From contig DAINQU010000004.1 of assembly GCA_036742455.1 (NCBI GenBank), positions 62,001-126,000 of the forward strand: a DNA stretch of 64,000 bases. The letters run 5' to 3'. Under the pieces are notes generated by a model that saw only the letters and a list, made by a program, of their open reading frames with translations, ran no database searches and had not been told where the DNA came from. Source of the stretch: CAIKZZ01 sp036742455. Lineage in GTDB: Bacteria; Pseudomonadota; Gammaproteobacteria; Steroidobacterales; Steroidobacteraceae. Within the stretch, counting starts at the first letter, position 1; each line of letters starts with the position of its first letter. The translations under genes were made by a program, and so were the position numbers. Positions 16,764 to 25,396 of this stretch are shown here, piece after piece.

Positions 16764-17941
16764 ACGTACCTGCCTACACTCCGACTCAAACCCGTCAGCG
16801 CGCGTTTCGCTTTTTCGGGATCGCGGTTGCGATCGTCGCGGCCGGGTGGTTCCTCTATTGGTTCGTCGCACTCCGGCATTTCGAACGGACGGACGATGCG
16901 TACGTCGCAACGGACGTGATCGCGGTCACCAGTGAGGTCAGCGGGACGGTGAAGGCCGTACATGTCGCTGATACCGTCCGCGTGCATCGTGGTGACGTAC
17001 TCGTTGAGTTGGATGATACCGATGCGCGACTAGCACTCGCCGGGGCCGAAGCGGAATTGGAGCGCACGGTTCGCGATGTCTATTCTCGCCTCGCTCAACA
17101 GGATCAGTGGCGCGCGGCAATGCGCGCGCGGCAGGTGGCGTTGACCCGCGCCCGTAGCGACCTCGCTCGCCGTGAGGGCTTAGACCGTGATGGCGTCATC
17201 GCCGCCGAAGAAGTGGCTCACGCCCGCGATACCGTGGCGGAACAAGAAGCCGCGGTGGCCTCAGCCGAGGCGCAGGTGTCGGTCTTAAGTGCCGAGTTGC
17301 AAGGCACTTCGGTTGCGACGCATCCCCGTGTTGTCGCGGCTGCGATGGCTGTGCGCAATGCGGCGCTTGCGTTGGCGCGCACTCAGATCCGAGCGCCGAT
17401 TGACGGCGTGATTGCGCGAAAGTCCGTGCAGGCGGGGCAGCGTATTGCTGCGGGCGCGCCGCTCATGGCACTGGCAGACCTGGATCACGTCTGGATCGAT
17501 GCCAACTTTAAGGAGGTGCAATTAGGGCACCTCGTGGTCGGCTTGCCGGCAACGATTCGTACCGACATCTACGGATCCGACGTGGAGCTTAAGGGGCGCG
17601 TGGTCGGTGTCTCCGCTGGCAGCGGCGCTGCCTTTGCTCTCTTACCAGCCCAAAATGCCTCGGGCAATTGGATCAAGATTGTCCAACGTGTTCCGGTGCG
17701 GATTGCGGTGGATCCCGCCGATCTGAGCGCCCACCCTCTGCGGGTCGGCCTGTCGACGTCTGTCGCGGTGGACATCGCCGGAGCCGTCGATGCCCACGTC
17801 GCGGTTCCGCACGAACGGTCCGTAGCGCCTGTGACTGTCGATACGGCGACCGAAGAACGCATTGAGGACATTATTCGGCGTGCGCACCCGGGCCATTCCC
17901 GCCATCACGCTCACTCCGGATCTGCCGTTACCCCGCCATGA
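16760..17941 (+). CDS. emrA: HlyD/EmrA-family membrane fusion protein
   Basis: The 393-residue protein has one N-terminal membrane helix (about 12-35). A lipoyl/biotinyl-like hairpin follows (TDDAYVATDVIAVTSEVSG near residue 45-63, with FERTDDAYV typical of EmrA). Next comes a long coiled coil and the beta-barrel segment PIDGVIARKSVQAGQ. It links the inner-membrane pump EmrB to the outer membrane lipoprotein. The start is GTG 16760, overlapping the previous stop (GTGA); its own stop overlaps the emrB start. A histidine-rich tail (HPGHSRHHAHSG) near the C-terminus could bind metal, which is unusual for the family. Confidence 0.9.
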   Translation: MNVPAYTPTQTRQRAFRFFGIAVAIVAAGWFLYWFVALRHFERTDDAYVATDVIAVTSEVSGTVKAVHVADTVRVHRGDVLVELDDTDARLALAGAEAELERTVRDVYSRLAQQDQWRAAMRARQVALTRARSDLARREGLDRDGVIAAEEVAHARDTVAEQEAAVASAEAQVSVLSAELQGTSVATHPRVVAAAMAVRNAALALARTQIRAPIDGVIARKSVQAGQRIAAGAPLMALADLDHVWIDANFKEVQLGHLVVGLPATIRTDIYGSDVELKGRVVGVSAGSGAAFALLPAQNASGNWIKIVQRVPVRIAVDPADLSAHPLRVGLSTSVAVDIAGAVDAHVAVPHERSVAPVTVDTATEERIEDIIRRAHPGHSRHHAHSGSAVTPP

Positions 17942-19491
17942 GCGGACCCAGTTCCGGCCTTAGTAGTCTCACGGCTGGCGAGCGTGCGCTCGTCTCGGTC
18001 GCCGTTGCACTCGGCGCTTTCATGCAGGTGCTCGACACGACCGTGGCCAACGTGGCCATTCCGAGCATTGCGGGCAATCTAGGGGTCAGCGCCGATCAGG
18101 GCACCTGGGTCATCACCTCGTTTGCGATCGCAAATGCGATTGCGGTTCCGTTGACCGGCTGGTTGATGGCGCGCTTTGGATTAGTGCGAACGTTCGCGTC
18201 CGCCATCACGTTGTTCACGGCCGCGTCGTTCTTATGCGGTATCGCGTGGGACCTCCCCTCGCTGGTCTGCTTCCGAGTCCTACAGGGCATGGTTTCAGGA
18301 CCCATGGCGCCCGGTTCACAAGCGGTGTTGCTCGCTATTTTCCCGCCTGAGCGGCGGGCCAAAGCGCTTGCGGTGTGGTCGATTACGACACTGATCGCAC
18401 CCGTCGTGGGCCCTATGTTGGGGGGCTGGATCACGGACAACTGGAGTTGGCCGTGGATTTTCTTCATCAACATACCCGCCGGCATTTTTTCAGTGTTGGT
18501 CTGCGCGCGCGTGCTTAAAGGGCGCGATACGCCGACGCGGCAACTCCCTGTGGATCGCATCGGACTGGCCTTGCTGGTGGTCTGGGTCGGCTCGCTGCAA
18601 CTCATGTTAGACAAGGGAAAAGATGCGGACTGGTTCGCGTCCCCGTTCATCATCGCGCTCACGGTGATCGCCGTGCTCGGCTTCATCGCGTTCCTCATTT
18701 GGGAATTGACGGCACAGCATCCCATTGTGGATCTCACGCTATTCAAATTGCGGGATTTCCGCGTCGGCACGTTCGTCAATTCGGTCGGCTATGCCGTGTT
18801 CTTCGCCAACTTCATCTTGCTGACGCTCTGGCTGCAAACCCAGATGGGCTACAACGCCACGTGGGGTGGCCTCGCGGCGGTTCCAGCGGGTCTGATCGGC
18901 GTGATACTCGGACCGGTCGTCGCGAAGATGCTCGCCCGGGTGGATGCGCGTTGGGTGACGACATTTTCAATGGTGTTCTTCGCTTTGTCCTTTTACGAAC
19001 GTTCGCAGCTGACGACGGATGCGAGTTTTGCCGCCGTCGCGTGGGCAGTGGGATTGCAAGGATTCTCCCTGGCGACCTTCTTCATCGGGTCGGTCACCAT
19101 GATGCTCAACCGCATTCCGCCGGAGCGCGTGCCTTCGGCGTCGGGTATGGCGAGCTTCCTGCGTTTCACCGCCGGCGGTATAGCCGCCTCGATTGTTACG
19201 ACCATTTGGGATCATCGGGCTGCGTTGTATCAGTCGCGACTGGTTGAACGCACATCGCTGTACGATGCCCCATTCCGGGATGCCTTCGGGGGATTACAGT
19301 CCCTCGGATTGTCGGGCGATCAGTCGCTCGCGGTCCTGACTCGCAGTGTGTTGGGCGAGTCCTACGGGAAGTCTTCGTTTGAGATAGCAGCGATATCCGC
19401 TGTGATCATGATTGCGCTGATCGCGGTCGTTTGGATGGGTCGGTCGACCAAGGGCGGCGGTCACACGCCACACGCGGCGGCGGCCGACTAG
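17938..19491 (+). CDS. emrB: DHA2-family MFS efflux pump (EmrB type)
   Basis: The 517-residue protein has about fourteen membrane helices. It shows the DHA2 marks LDTTVANVAIPSI (near 33-45), GTWVITSF (near 56-63) and RxxQGxxxGPMAPGSQ in helix 5. EmrB pumps export hydrophobic drugs, uncouplers or phenolic acids using the proton gradient, through EmrA and an outer membrane factor. It is the last gene of the MarR operon. Its TAG stop lies in CTAG, which also encodes the stop of the convergent TlpA-like gene, so the two genes overlap by four bases. Confidence 0.92.
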   Translation: MSGPSSGLSSLTAGERALVSVAVALGAFMQVLDTTVANVAIPSIAGNLGVSADQGTWVITSFAIANAIAVPLTGWLMARFGLVRTFASAITLFTAASFLCGIAWDLPSLVCFRVLQGMVSGPMAPGSQAVLLAIFPPERRAKALAVWSITTLIAPVVGPMLGGWITDNWSWPWIFFINIPAGIFSVLVCARVLKGRDTPTRQLPVDRIGLALLVVWVGSLQLMLDKGKDADWFASPFIIALTVIAVLGFIAFLIWELTAQHPIVDLTLFKLRDFRVGTFVNSVGYAVFFANFILLTLWLQTQMGYNATWGGLAAVPAGLIGVILGPVVAKMLARVDARWVTTFSMVFFALSFYERSQLTTDASFAAVAWAVGLQGFSLATFFIGSVTMMLNRIPPERVPSASGMASFLRFTAGGIAASIVTTIWDHRAALYQSRLVERTSLYDAPFRDAFGGLQSLGLSGDQSLAVLTRSVLGESYGKSSFEIAAISAVIMIALIAVVWMGRSTKGGGHTPHAAAAD

Positions 19492-20015
19492 GGTGTCGGG
19501 TTTGCGGCGGTCAGCCAAGGGGCGATCGCCGCCTCCAGCGCTCGAGCTTCTATCGCGCCGCCGCCCGGGGGAAAGATGGCGCGAATAATGCCCTCCCGGT
19601 CGATCACATACGTGATCGGCAACGCCTCCGGATTGGCGTAGCCGTTGGGTTTAGCGCCGTCCATGAAGGCGGCGGTTAAATTCAGTCCCTTGAGGGCGGC
19701 GATGGCGTCGTTGCGGTCGCGGTGACGGTCTGCGGAGAGCGCGAGAACGACAAGCCCGTCCTCGGCGTGGGTCGCCTTCAGACGAGAAAGCAGTGGCATC
19801 TCAGCCCGGCACGGCGGGCACCAGGATGCCCATACATTCAACACGACAACGCGGCCGCGCAAGGTATTGAGGTCGATCGAGCCGCCGTCGGGGGTCGGTG
19901 CCACCAAGGCGGGCGCACGGTCACCGGTGTGCAGCGAGGGGGTAAGACCGAACGCGACGACCGTGTAGCCGGCGGAGGCGATTGCGATCCAGAGTCGACG
20001 AGGGAAATTCAGCAT
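19488..20015 (-). CDS. TlpA-like periplasmic thioredoxin
   Basis: The 175-residue protein has one N-terminal hydrophobic segment (8-24), acting as an uncleaved anchor or signal. The thioredoxin fold carries the redox pair WCPPC at residues 65-69 and the cis-proline loop ALPITYVID. TlpA/ResA-type proteins reduce disulfides in the periplasm, often for cytochrome c maturation or metal centre assembly; the partner is not clear here. It is convergent with emrB and shares the CTAG stop. It precedes no other gene on its strand, so it ends the transcript that may start at the Spy-like gene (57 bases upstream). Confidence 0.88.
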   Translation of the reverse strand: MLNFPRRLWIAIASAGYTVVAFGLTPSLHTGDRAPALVAPTPDGGSIDLNTLRGRVVVLNVWASWCPPCRAEMPLLSRLKATHAEDGLVVLALSADRHRDRNDAIAALKGLNLTAAFMDGAKPNGYANPEALPITYVIDREGIIRAIFPPGGGAIEARALEAAIAPWLTAANPTP

Positions 20016-20072
20016 ATCCCAGTGTCTCTGGGAGACGGATCGCCCGCAAGTGCCGACGATCCGTCCGTACCC

Positions 20073-20705
20073 TTAACGCGGTCCCGATCCCGGTGCCGGA
20101 GCCGGCGGTGGCATCGCCGGGTGGCCGTCCATCGGACCATGATCGCCGCGATGGCCCCAATGCGCCTTGGCCTTTTCGCGGCGGGCATCCATTTTCTGGA
20201 TCATCTCCGGAATCTTTGCCCGTTGCGCCGGTGTCAAGACGGCGTACACCTTGGTCCACGTGTTGGCACGGTGGTCTACCATCGCCGCGGCATGCTCTTT
20301 AGCGGCGGCAACGGCGGTCGCGTACGCGGGTTCCGTCGGCGCAACGCGCATCAGTGCGGAGCGGTCACTCTGCAGCAGTTCATGGAGGTGCTTCCCCTCC
20401 TCCCAAGCGCCCTGATGGATTGCACGGATTTTCTCGTGCTGCTCCGGGGTCAGGTCGAGATGATGCAGGATGGCCATGGCTTCGAAACCAGGCATTTCCC
20501 GATGCTCCCACGGGGCTCCCCAACGGCCGTGGTTGTCGTGCATACCCATCGGACCGTGGCCTTCCATATGCCCCTGCGGTCCATGCCACGCGGGGGCATC
20601 GCCGGACCCAGCGGGCGGTGGTGGTGGTGGCGTCTGGCCGTGAACCACACCAGCGGCGGCGATCGATAGCCCGGCGATCATCAGAAAACGGGTCATTTTG
20701 TTCAT
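20073..20705 (-). CDS. Spy/CpxP-like periplasmic LTxxQ protein
   Basis: The 210-residue protein has a signal peptide (1-23, cleaved near VHGQ). A proline- and glycine/histidine-rich stretch (PPPPPP, HGPQGHMEGHGPMGMHDNHG) follows. The helical core has two LTPxQ motifs (LTPEQHEKI and LTPAQRAKI), typical of the Spy/CpxP/ZraP family. Those proteins act as periplasmic chaperones or metal-stress sensors. The abundance of histidine and methionine at both ends suggests copper or zinc binding, but this is inference. The TlpA-like gene lies 57 bases downstream. Confidence 0.82.
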   Translation of the reverse strand: MNKMTRFLMIAGLSIAAAGVVHGQTPPPPPPAGSGDAPAWHGPQGHMEGHGPMGMHDNHGRWGAPWEHREMPGFEAMAILHHLDLTPEQHEKIRAIHQGAWEEGKHLHELLQSDRSALMRVAPTEPAYATAVAAAKEHAAAMVDHRANTWTKVYAVLTPAQRAKIPEMIQKMDARREKAKAHWGHRGDHGPMDGHPAMPPPAPAPGSGPR

Positions 20706-20818
20706 AGCAACAGACTCTCTCAGGTCGTTGAAAGCAATTCAGACACGCTCTTTTTAACGTCCCGCCGTGGCTCGTGTTGACAATAAGCGTGTCGTGAATC
20801 GCAAAGAACTGTCAGTGG

Positions 20819-22717
20819 CTAAAAAGCCAGTGCCGGCCCCGTGACCGTGCCGACGGTTTGTCCCTCAAAAAGGTGATAAATACGGCGACCGAAGAAAAAC
20901 GGGGAGCCCCAATCGAACGCGTTGGATGGGGCCGTCGGACTGGAATTATTCCCAGCGATGTACTTGAACACCCCGAACGACGGGTTCGCGTTGAAGTCTG
21001 CATCCGCATTGTCGACGGTGAACGACGCGGTAGTCTGCGTGCCATTGGCGCCCGTGATCGTTGCAGAGAGATTGAGTGGGTTCGTCGGGCAATAGAAACC
21101 CGTGCTCGTCGTGCACGTCGGTATGGCCGAATCGCCGAAGAACAGACCGTTGGAGCCTAAATCGATGAAGCTATTGGGCAATGACGCCTGTTTGTAGGTG
21201 GTCGATAGGGTGCCGATATTGGTCAACGTATACCAGCCAGTACCCGGCGATGGCGTATTGTTCGATTGAGTGCTGACGCCGAAGTACACGGTCCCTTGCA
21301 GCGTGGCTTGGCCGACCCCGGCCGTCACGGCAGGTAGATCGATGACTACACCGTTGTTGTCGGCGGACAGGAGCGTGATCGGGTTCTGGACCTGATTGGC
21401 GACGGGTACGGCGATGGGGCTGCAGGCGCCGCTCGGGCAGGTGTAATACCACTGGGGCTGCGCGGACTGTGCACAGTAACTCCCGCAATCTTGCGCGAAG
21501 GGGCCGATCCCGATGAGCCCCTTGGCGCCGAACGCGGTCACCGTATTCTCATAGCTGCCATTGCTCGTGGTGCCGGTGTGCGAGCACGTGTTCGGTGGCG
21601 CTCCGGCCTTAGTGTCGCTGAGAACCTGCGCAGCGACACCGGGAATGGTTCGATTGCCGAGGGTCAGGTCGACTTTGCCGACGGATCCCCAGGTGTAGCC
21701 ATCGGCATAGATCACGCACTCGTTGATCGCATTACCGCTCGCCGGGTCGGTAACCGAGGTCGGAACGGCAGCGCCCAATTCCGTCGAAAAGAGCCTGAGA
21801 CCGTAGGAGCCCGTGTCGACCTGAATATGATCGATCGTCGTGCACTGGGAGGTGCTGCCGGGAGTACAGATCGTGATCGTTGCGTAGGCCACATTGACCG
21901 TATTAGTGATGCCGATAGGGCCTTGATCGATGGTGATCGGGAAGCTATTCCCTGCCGTGGTCGAGGTGCCGATTCCGGTGAGTGCAATGGACGTCGGACT
22001 GCCCGCGGCGTTCGTGGCGATCGAGAGGGTTGCACTCGAACTGGTGGCGGCGGTGGGCTTGAATGTCAGCGAAATCGTGCAAGTGGCGCTCGCAGCCAGA
22101 GAGCTTCCACAGGTGGACGTCTCGGTGTAGTCACTGGCGTTGGTGCCGGCTAACGAGATTGACGAAATGGAAAGCGTCGCATTGCCGCTGTTCGTCACGG
22201 TGACGGTCTGGGCCGCACTGCTTGTTCCCACCGCTTGCGAGCCAAAGGCGATGGATGCCGGAGAGACCGATACGGCGGGGGTCGAGGACGTCCCGGTTCC
22301 GGTCAAAGCAACGGACGTTGGACTACCGGCGGCATTGGTCGAAAGGGAGACTGCAGCGGTCGTGGCACTGGCCGCGGTAGGCGTGAACGTCACCGAAATC
22401 GTGCAGTGCGCACTCGCAGCCAGAGAACTGCCACAAGTGGTCGTTTCTGCGTAGTCGCCGGCGTTCGTGCCGGTTAAGGAAATCGACGAAATGGAAAGAC
22501 TGGCGTTGCCGCTGTTCGTGAGAGTGACGGTCTGTGCGGCGCTGCTCGTTCCAACCGTCTGTGAGCCGAAGGCGATGGACGTTGGCGAGACCGAAACAGC
22601 GGGTGCAGTCGTGCCGCCGCCCCCGCTGCCGCTCGAGGTTGAGCCGCCTCCCCCACCACCGCAGGCCACCAGAGTCAGCGCACTCACCAGAATCGATGCG
22701 TAAATCTTCAATGACAT
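20819..22717 (-). CDS. DUF3443 lipoprotein with two N-terminal anchor repeats
   Basis: The 632-residue protein has a lipobox ending at Cys19 (TLVAC), a glycine/serine linker (20-38), two nearly identical choice-of-anchor-D/ASH-type beta-sandwich repeats (39-146 and 147-254), and a DUF3443 domain from about 265 to the end. It is predicted to be an outer-membrane-anchored exported protein; the DUF3443 function is unknown. Conserved marks include DTGSYGLRL and NNGVVIDLP, which recall pepsin-like folds with a DTG element, but I do not claim protease activity. It is 12 bases downstream of a DUF2844 gene, its common partner. Confidence 0.85.
   Translation of the reverse strand: MSLKIYASILVSALTLVACGGGGGGSTSSGSGGGGTTAPAVSVSPTSIAFGSQTVGTSSAAQTVTLTNSGNASLSISSISLTGTNAGDYAETTTCGSSLAASAHCTISVTFTPTAASATTAAVSLSTNAAGSPTSVALTGTGTSSTPAVSVSPASIAFGSQAVGTSSAAQTVTVTNSGNATLSISSISLAGTNASDYTETSTCGSSLAASATCTISLTFKPTAATSSSATLSIATNAAGSPTSIALTGIGTSTTAGNSFPITIDQGPIGITNTVNVAYATITICTPGSTSQCTTIDHIQVDTGSYGLRLFSTELGAAVPTSVTDPASGNAINECVIYADGYTWGSVGKVDLTLGNRTIPGVAAQVLSDTKAGAPPNTCSHTGTTSNGSYENTVTAFGAKGLIGIGPFAQDCGSYCAQSAQPQWYYTCPSGACSPIAVPVANQVQNPITLLSADNNGVVIDLPAVTAGVGQATLQGTVYFGVSTQSNNTPSPGTGWYTLTNIGTLSTTYKQASLPNSFIDLGSNGLFFGDSAIPTCTTSTGFYCPTNPLNLSATITGANGTQTTASFTVDNADADFNANPSFGVFKYIAGNNSSPTAPSNAFDWGSPFFFGRRIYHLFEGQTVGTVTGPALAF
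21956..22603 (-). repeat. Tandem 324-bp repeat within the DUF3443 gene
   Basis: Two adjoining units, 22280-22603 and 21956-22279, encode repeat domains beginning PAVSVSPTSIAFGSQ and PAVSVSPASIAFGSQ. They are very similar at both DNA and protein level, as expected from a recent in-frame duplication. Homologous recombination between them could change domain number. Confidence 0.8.
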
Positions 22718-22729
22718 GGCTGTGCGTCC

Positions 22730-23191
22730 TCAGTGGAGATCGCGCGGGTCGACGCCGGCCGGTACGCTACCGGGGACCACCGCCGTCCCGGTAAATCCGC
22801 GCGGTAGTTTGACGAGTGACAGTTGTAGCGTGGCACTGGAGTGTGTGTACACCTTGTGGCTGCTCGGCGAGGCATGCGCTTTGGCCGCGTATTCCGCGAA
22901 ATGACTGCCAAGCAGCACTTTCAGGTCCGGCATCGCCGGTCCGATGAACGAGACGGCAAACACTTGGCCTTGACGGTCCGAAAACTCGTGCACCGTGACG
23001 CCGTTCGCGGCGCGCAATTCGTGGCGATCGTAGGCCGACGTATGGGTAACGGTAATGACAGCTGCTTGCAGGGCGACGCGATCGTGCTCCACGCGTTCTT
23101 TCGGCTCCCCGAGCCCAGCCTGAGCGGCCACCGATACCGCGCCCAGTACGATGCCGAGGCAGAGTCGATTGGCGAGACGTTTAATCAGCAT
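22730..23191 (-). CDS. DUF2844 exported protein
   Basis: The 153-residue protein has a signal peptide (1-25, ending VAAQA). The family pattern follows: YDRHELRAANGVTVHEFSD in the middle and LRxLLG-like LKVLLGSHFAEYAA. DUF2844 genes are regularly found just upstream of DUF3443 genes, as here with a 12-base gap. The pair is probably co-transcribed and exported, with unknown function. A GGAGG ribosome site precedes ATG 23191. Confidence 0.8.
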   Translation of the reverse strand: MLIKRLANRLCLGIVLGAVSVAAQAGLGEPKERVEHDRVALQAAVITVTHTSAYDRHELRAANGVTVHEFSDRQGQVFAVSFIGPAMPDLKVLLGSHFAEYAAKAHASPSSHKVYTHSSATLQLSLVKLPRGFTGTAVVPGSVPAGVDPRDLH

Positions 23192-23292
23192 GGAGGCTTC
23201 TCCTAATATCTATAGCGCACTCTAGTGCTGAGGGCTGCCAACTTCCACCCTCAGACTGTCGCCACCGAGAAACGTTCCGCGGCGGTCATGCG

Positions 23293-24258
23293 TCAGGTGG
23301 CATAGCGATCGGTTGCTTCGACCAATTCGTGGATCATGCCTTTCTCAAAGGCGGAATGCCCCGCATCAGGCACGATGCGTAAATCCGCCTCTGGCCACGC
23401 TTGGGACAGTTCCCAGGCATTTCGTACCGGGCAAATCACGTCATAGCGACCGTGCACAATCGTCGTCGGGATATGCCTGACGCGGCGTACTTGACGCAGC
23501 AACTGATCGTCGTGTGTGAAAAAACCTTTATTGACGAAATAATGGCACTCGATGCGCGCAAAGGCCGCGGCGTACTGCGGGTCTTCGAATTCCGCCACGG
23601 CTTCCGAGTTGTGCCGTAGGTACGCCGTGGATCCCTCCCAGACGGACCATGCGCGTGCGGCCTTTGCCCGAGTGTCCGGATTCTTGCTGGTCAAGCGTTT
23701 GTAATACGCCGAGATCAGATCACTGCGCTCGCCTTTCGGTATCGGCGCGACATACTGATCCCAAAGGTCCGGATACAGCGCGCCGCAGCCGTGGGGGTCT
23801 TGATAGAACCACTCCAGTTCCCAGCGCCGCAGCATGAATATGCCGCGCAACACCAACTCCGTGACCCGTTTGGGATGAGTTTGCGCATACGCCAGCGCCA
23901 ACGTCGAACCCCACGATCCACCGAAGACTTGCCACTGATCAATAGATAGGTGTCGACGCAGGGTCTCCATGTCCGCAACCAGATGCCACGTGGTGTTATC
24001 GATCAGGCTGGCATGGGGCGTACTTTGGCCACAGCCACGTTGATCAAACAGGACGATCCGATAGCGCTTCGGATCGAAAAAGCGCCGTTGCTCGGGGGAT
24101 GTTCCGCCACCTGGGCCACCGTGCAGGAAAACCACCGGCTTCCCGTCGGGATTGCCGCTTTCTTCGTAGTACAGCTCGTGGACGTCAGAGACCCGTAATC
24201 GACCCGTACGGTAAGGACGCAGGCGGGGATACAGGCGGCGGCGTGGGCTTGCGGGCAT
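23293..24258 (-). CDS. pip: Proline iminopeptidase
   Basis: The 321-residue alpha/beta hydrolase has HGGPGGG at 46-52 and FDQRGCGQS at 71-79. Catalytic Ser115 is in GGSWGS, with Asp in HGRYDVICP and His in AGHSA near the C-terminus. These match the S33 prolyl aminopeptidases that remove N-terminal proline from peptides in the cytoplasm. The length and the DQRGCGQSTPHA segment agree with the bacterial Pip group. It is divergent from dgcN (130-base gap) and stands alone on its strand. Confidence 0.93.
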   Translation of the reverse strand: MPASPRRRLYPRLRPYRTGRLRVSDVHELYYEESGNPDGKPVVFLHGGPGGGTSPEQRRFFDPKRYRIVLFDQRGCGQSTPHASLIDNTTWHLVADMETLRRHLSIDQWQVFGGSWGSTLALAYAQTHPKRVTELVLRGIFMLRRWELEWFYQDPHGCGALYPDLWDQYVAPIPKGERSDLISAYYKRLTSKNPDTRAKAARAWSVWEGSTAYLRHNSEAVAEFEDPQYAAAFARIECHYFVNKGFFTHDDQLLRQVRRVRHIPTTIVHGRYDVICPVRNAWELSQAWPEADLRIVPDAGHSAFEKGMIHELVEATDRYAT

Positions 24259-24388
24259 GAACGTCTCCTAGAGTCGTAGACCCGCAGTGTGTCACGTCGC
24301 TCGGCGATCAACCATCCGCAGCACTGCAGGTGCCGAAGAAGAGCGCGGCGGCTATCATGATCGTCCTTTCGACTCGCGGAGCGGTTCT

Positions 24389-25396
24389 ATGCTCGTCCTC
24401 AAAAAGCCCTATCTGCTGTATCTCGGCGACGTACAGACCAAAGCCGATGCCAAGACGGCGTTTGGCTTACGCGACTGGTGCCGCGAGGATGTGTTGGCGG
24501 AGTGGTCGCTTCCCGGGTGTCCCGTAACTCTCGACCTACCGCGGCTGTCGCCCGTAGAGGCCGCTGCGTCCGGCGCGGGGTCGGTCATCGTCGGCGTTGC
24601 GGTGACCGGCGGTCGACTGCCGTCACATTGGCAAGATGATTTAGAGGCCGCGTTGCGCGCGGGCTTGGATGTCGTGTCGGGTATGCATACCCGGCTAACG
24701 GAATTTCCCCGGCTGGTGGCGGCCGCGCAGGCCTCAGGCGCGCGACTGGTGGACGTGCGGCACACCGGCGGCGACTACCCTTGCGCGAGCGGGCGTAAAC
24801 GCACCGGCCTGCGCGTCCTTACTGTCGGTACGGACTGTGCGTTAGGCAAGAAGTACACGGCGCTCGCGCTCACGCAGGAACTGAAATCGCGTGGGACGCC
24901 GGCCACGTTTCGAGCAACCGGTCAAACCGGCATTATGATCGCCGGTAGCGGCGTACCGATGGATCGCACGATCTCCGACTTTATTGCCGGCGCCGCTGAA
25001 GTGCTTTCACCCGATGCAAGTCCGGACCACTGGGACGTCATCGAAGGCCAAGGGTCCCTCTATCACCCGGCTTACGCGGCGGTGACTTTAGGATTGCTCC
25101 ACGGTTCGCAGCCCGATGCGATCGTGCTGTGTCACGATCCCCTGCGAACGACCATCGATGAGTACCCTGATTTTCCCATACCGGATTTGCAGGACGCGAT
25201 CGACTATTACCTCGCGGCGGGCCGGTTGACCAATCGTGCGATTCGTTGCGTGGGTTTGAGCATCAATTCGTCCGGACTGACCGATCCCGTTTGGGCCTCC
25301 TATCAGGCTCGCGTCACCGCCGAACTTGGGCTACCGGTGTGTGATCCGATGCGCGGTGGCCTGGCGCCGATCGCCGACCGGTTGCTGGCACCATGA
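24389..25396 (+). CDS. dgcN: DUF1611 family protein, D-glutamate N-acetyltransferase-like (DgcN)
   Basis: The 335-residue protein carries a P-loop-like motif GTDCALGKKYT (147-157), the RATGQTGIMIAGSG segment (175-188) and a conserved EGQGSLYHPAY segment, all features of DUF1611. A member of this family, DgcN, has been described as acetylating D-glutamate, with its partner DgcA racemising N-acetyl-D-glutamate. Here the next gene is the DgcA-type enolase-superfamily protein with a 4-base overlap (ATGA), the same pairing. ATG 24389 is chosen over the upstream in-frame codon at 24287 because the family begins near LKKPYLLYLGD. Confidence 0.82.
   Translation: MLVLKKPYLLYLGDVQTKADAKTAFGLRDWCREDVLAEWSLPGCPVTLDLPRLSPVEAAASGAGSVIVGVAVTGGRLPSHWQDDLEAALRAGLDVVSGMHTRLTEFPRLVAAAQASGARLVDVRHTGGDYPCASGRKRTGLRVLTVGTDCALGKKYTALALTQELKSRGTPATFRATGQTGIMIAGSGVPMDRTISDFIAGAAEVLSPDASPDHWDVIEGQGSLYHPAYAAVTLGLLHGSQPDAIVLCHDPLRTTIDEYPDFPIPDLQDAIDYYLAAGRLTNRAIRCVGLSINSSGLTDPVWASYQARVTAELGLPVCDPMRGGLAPIADRLLAP

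Noticed and set aside
21491..22153. 220-codon plus-strand open frame in the DUF3443 gene
   Set aside because: It is antisense and Arg/Gly-rich, and it comes from the complement of Ser/Thr/Gly-rich codons.
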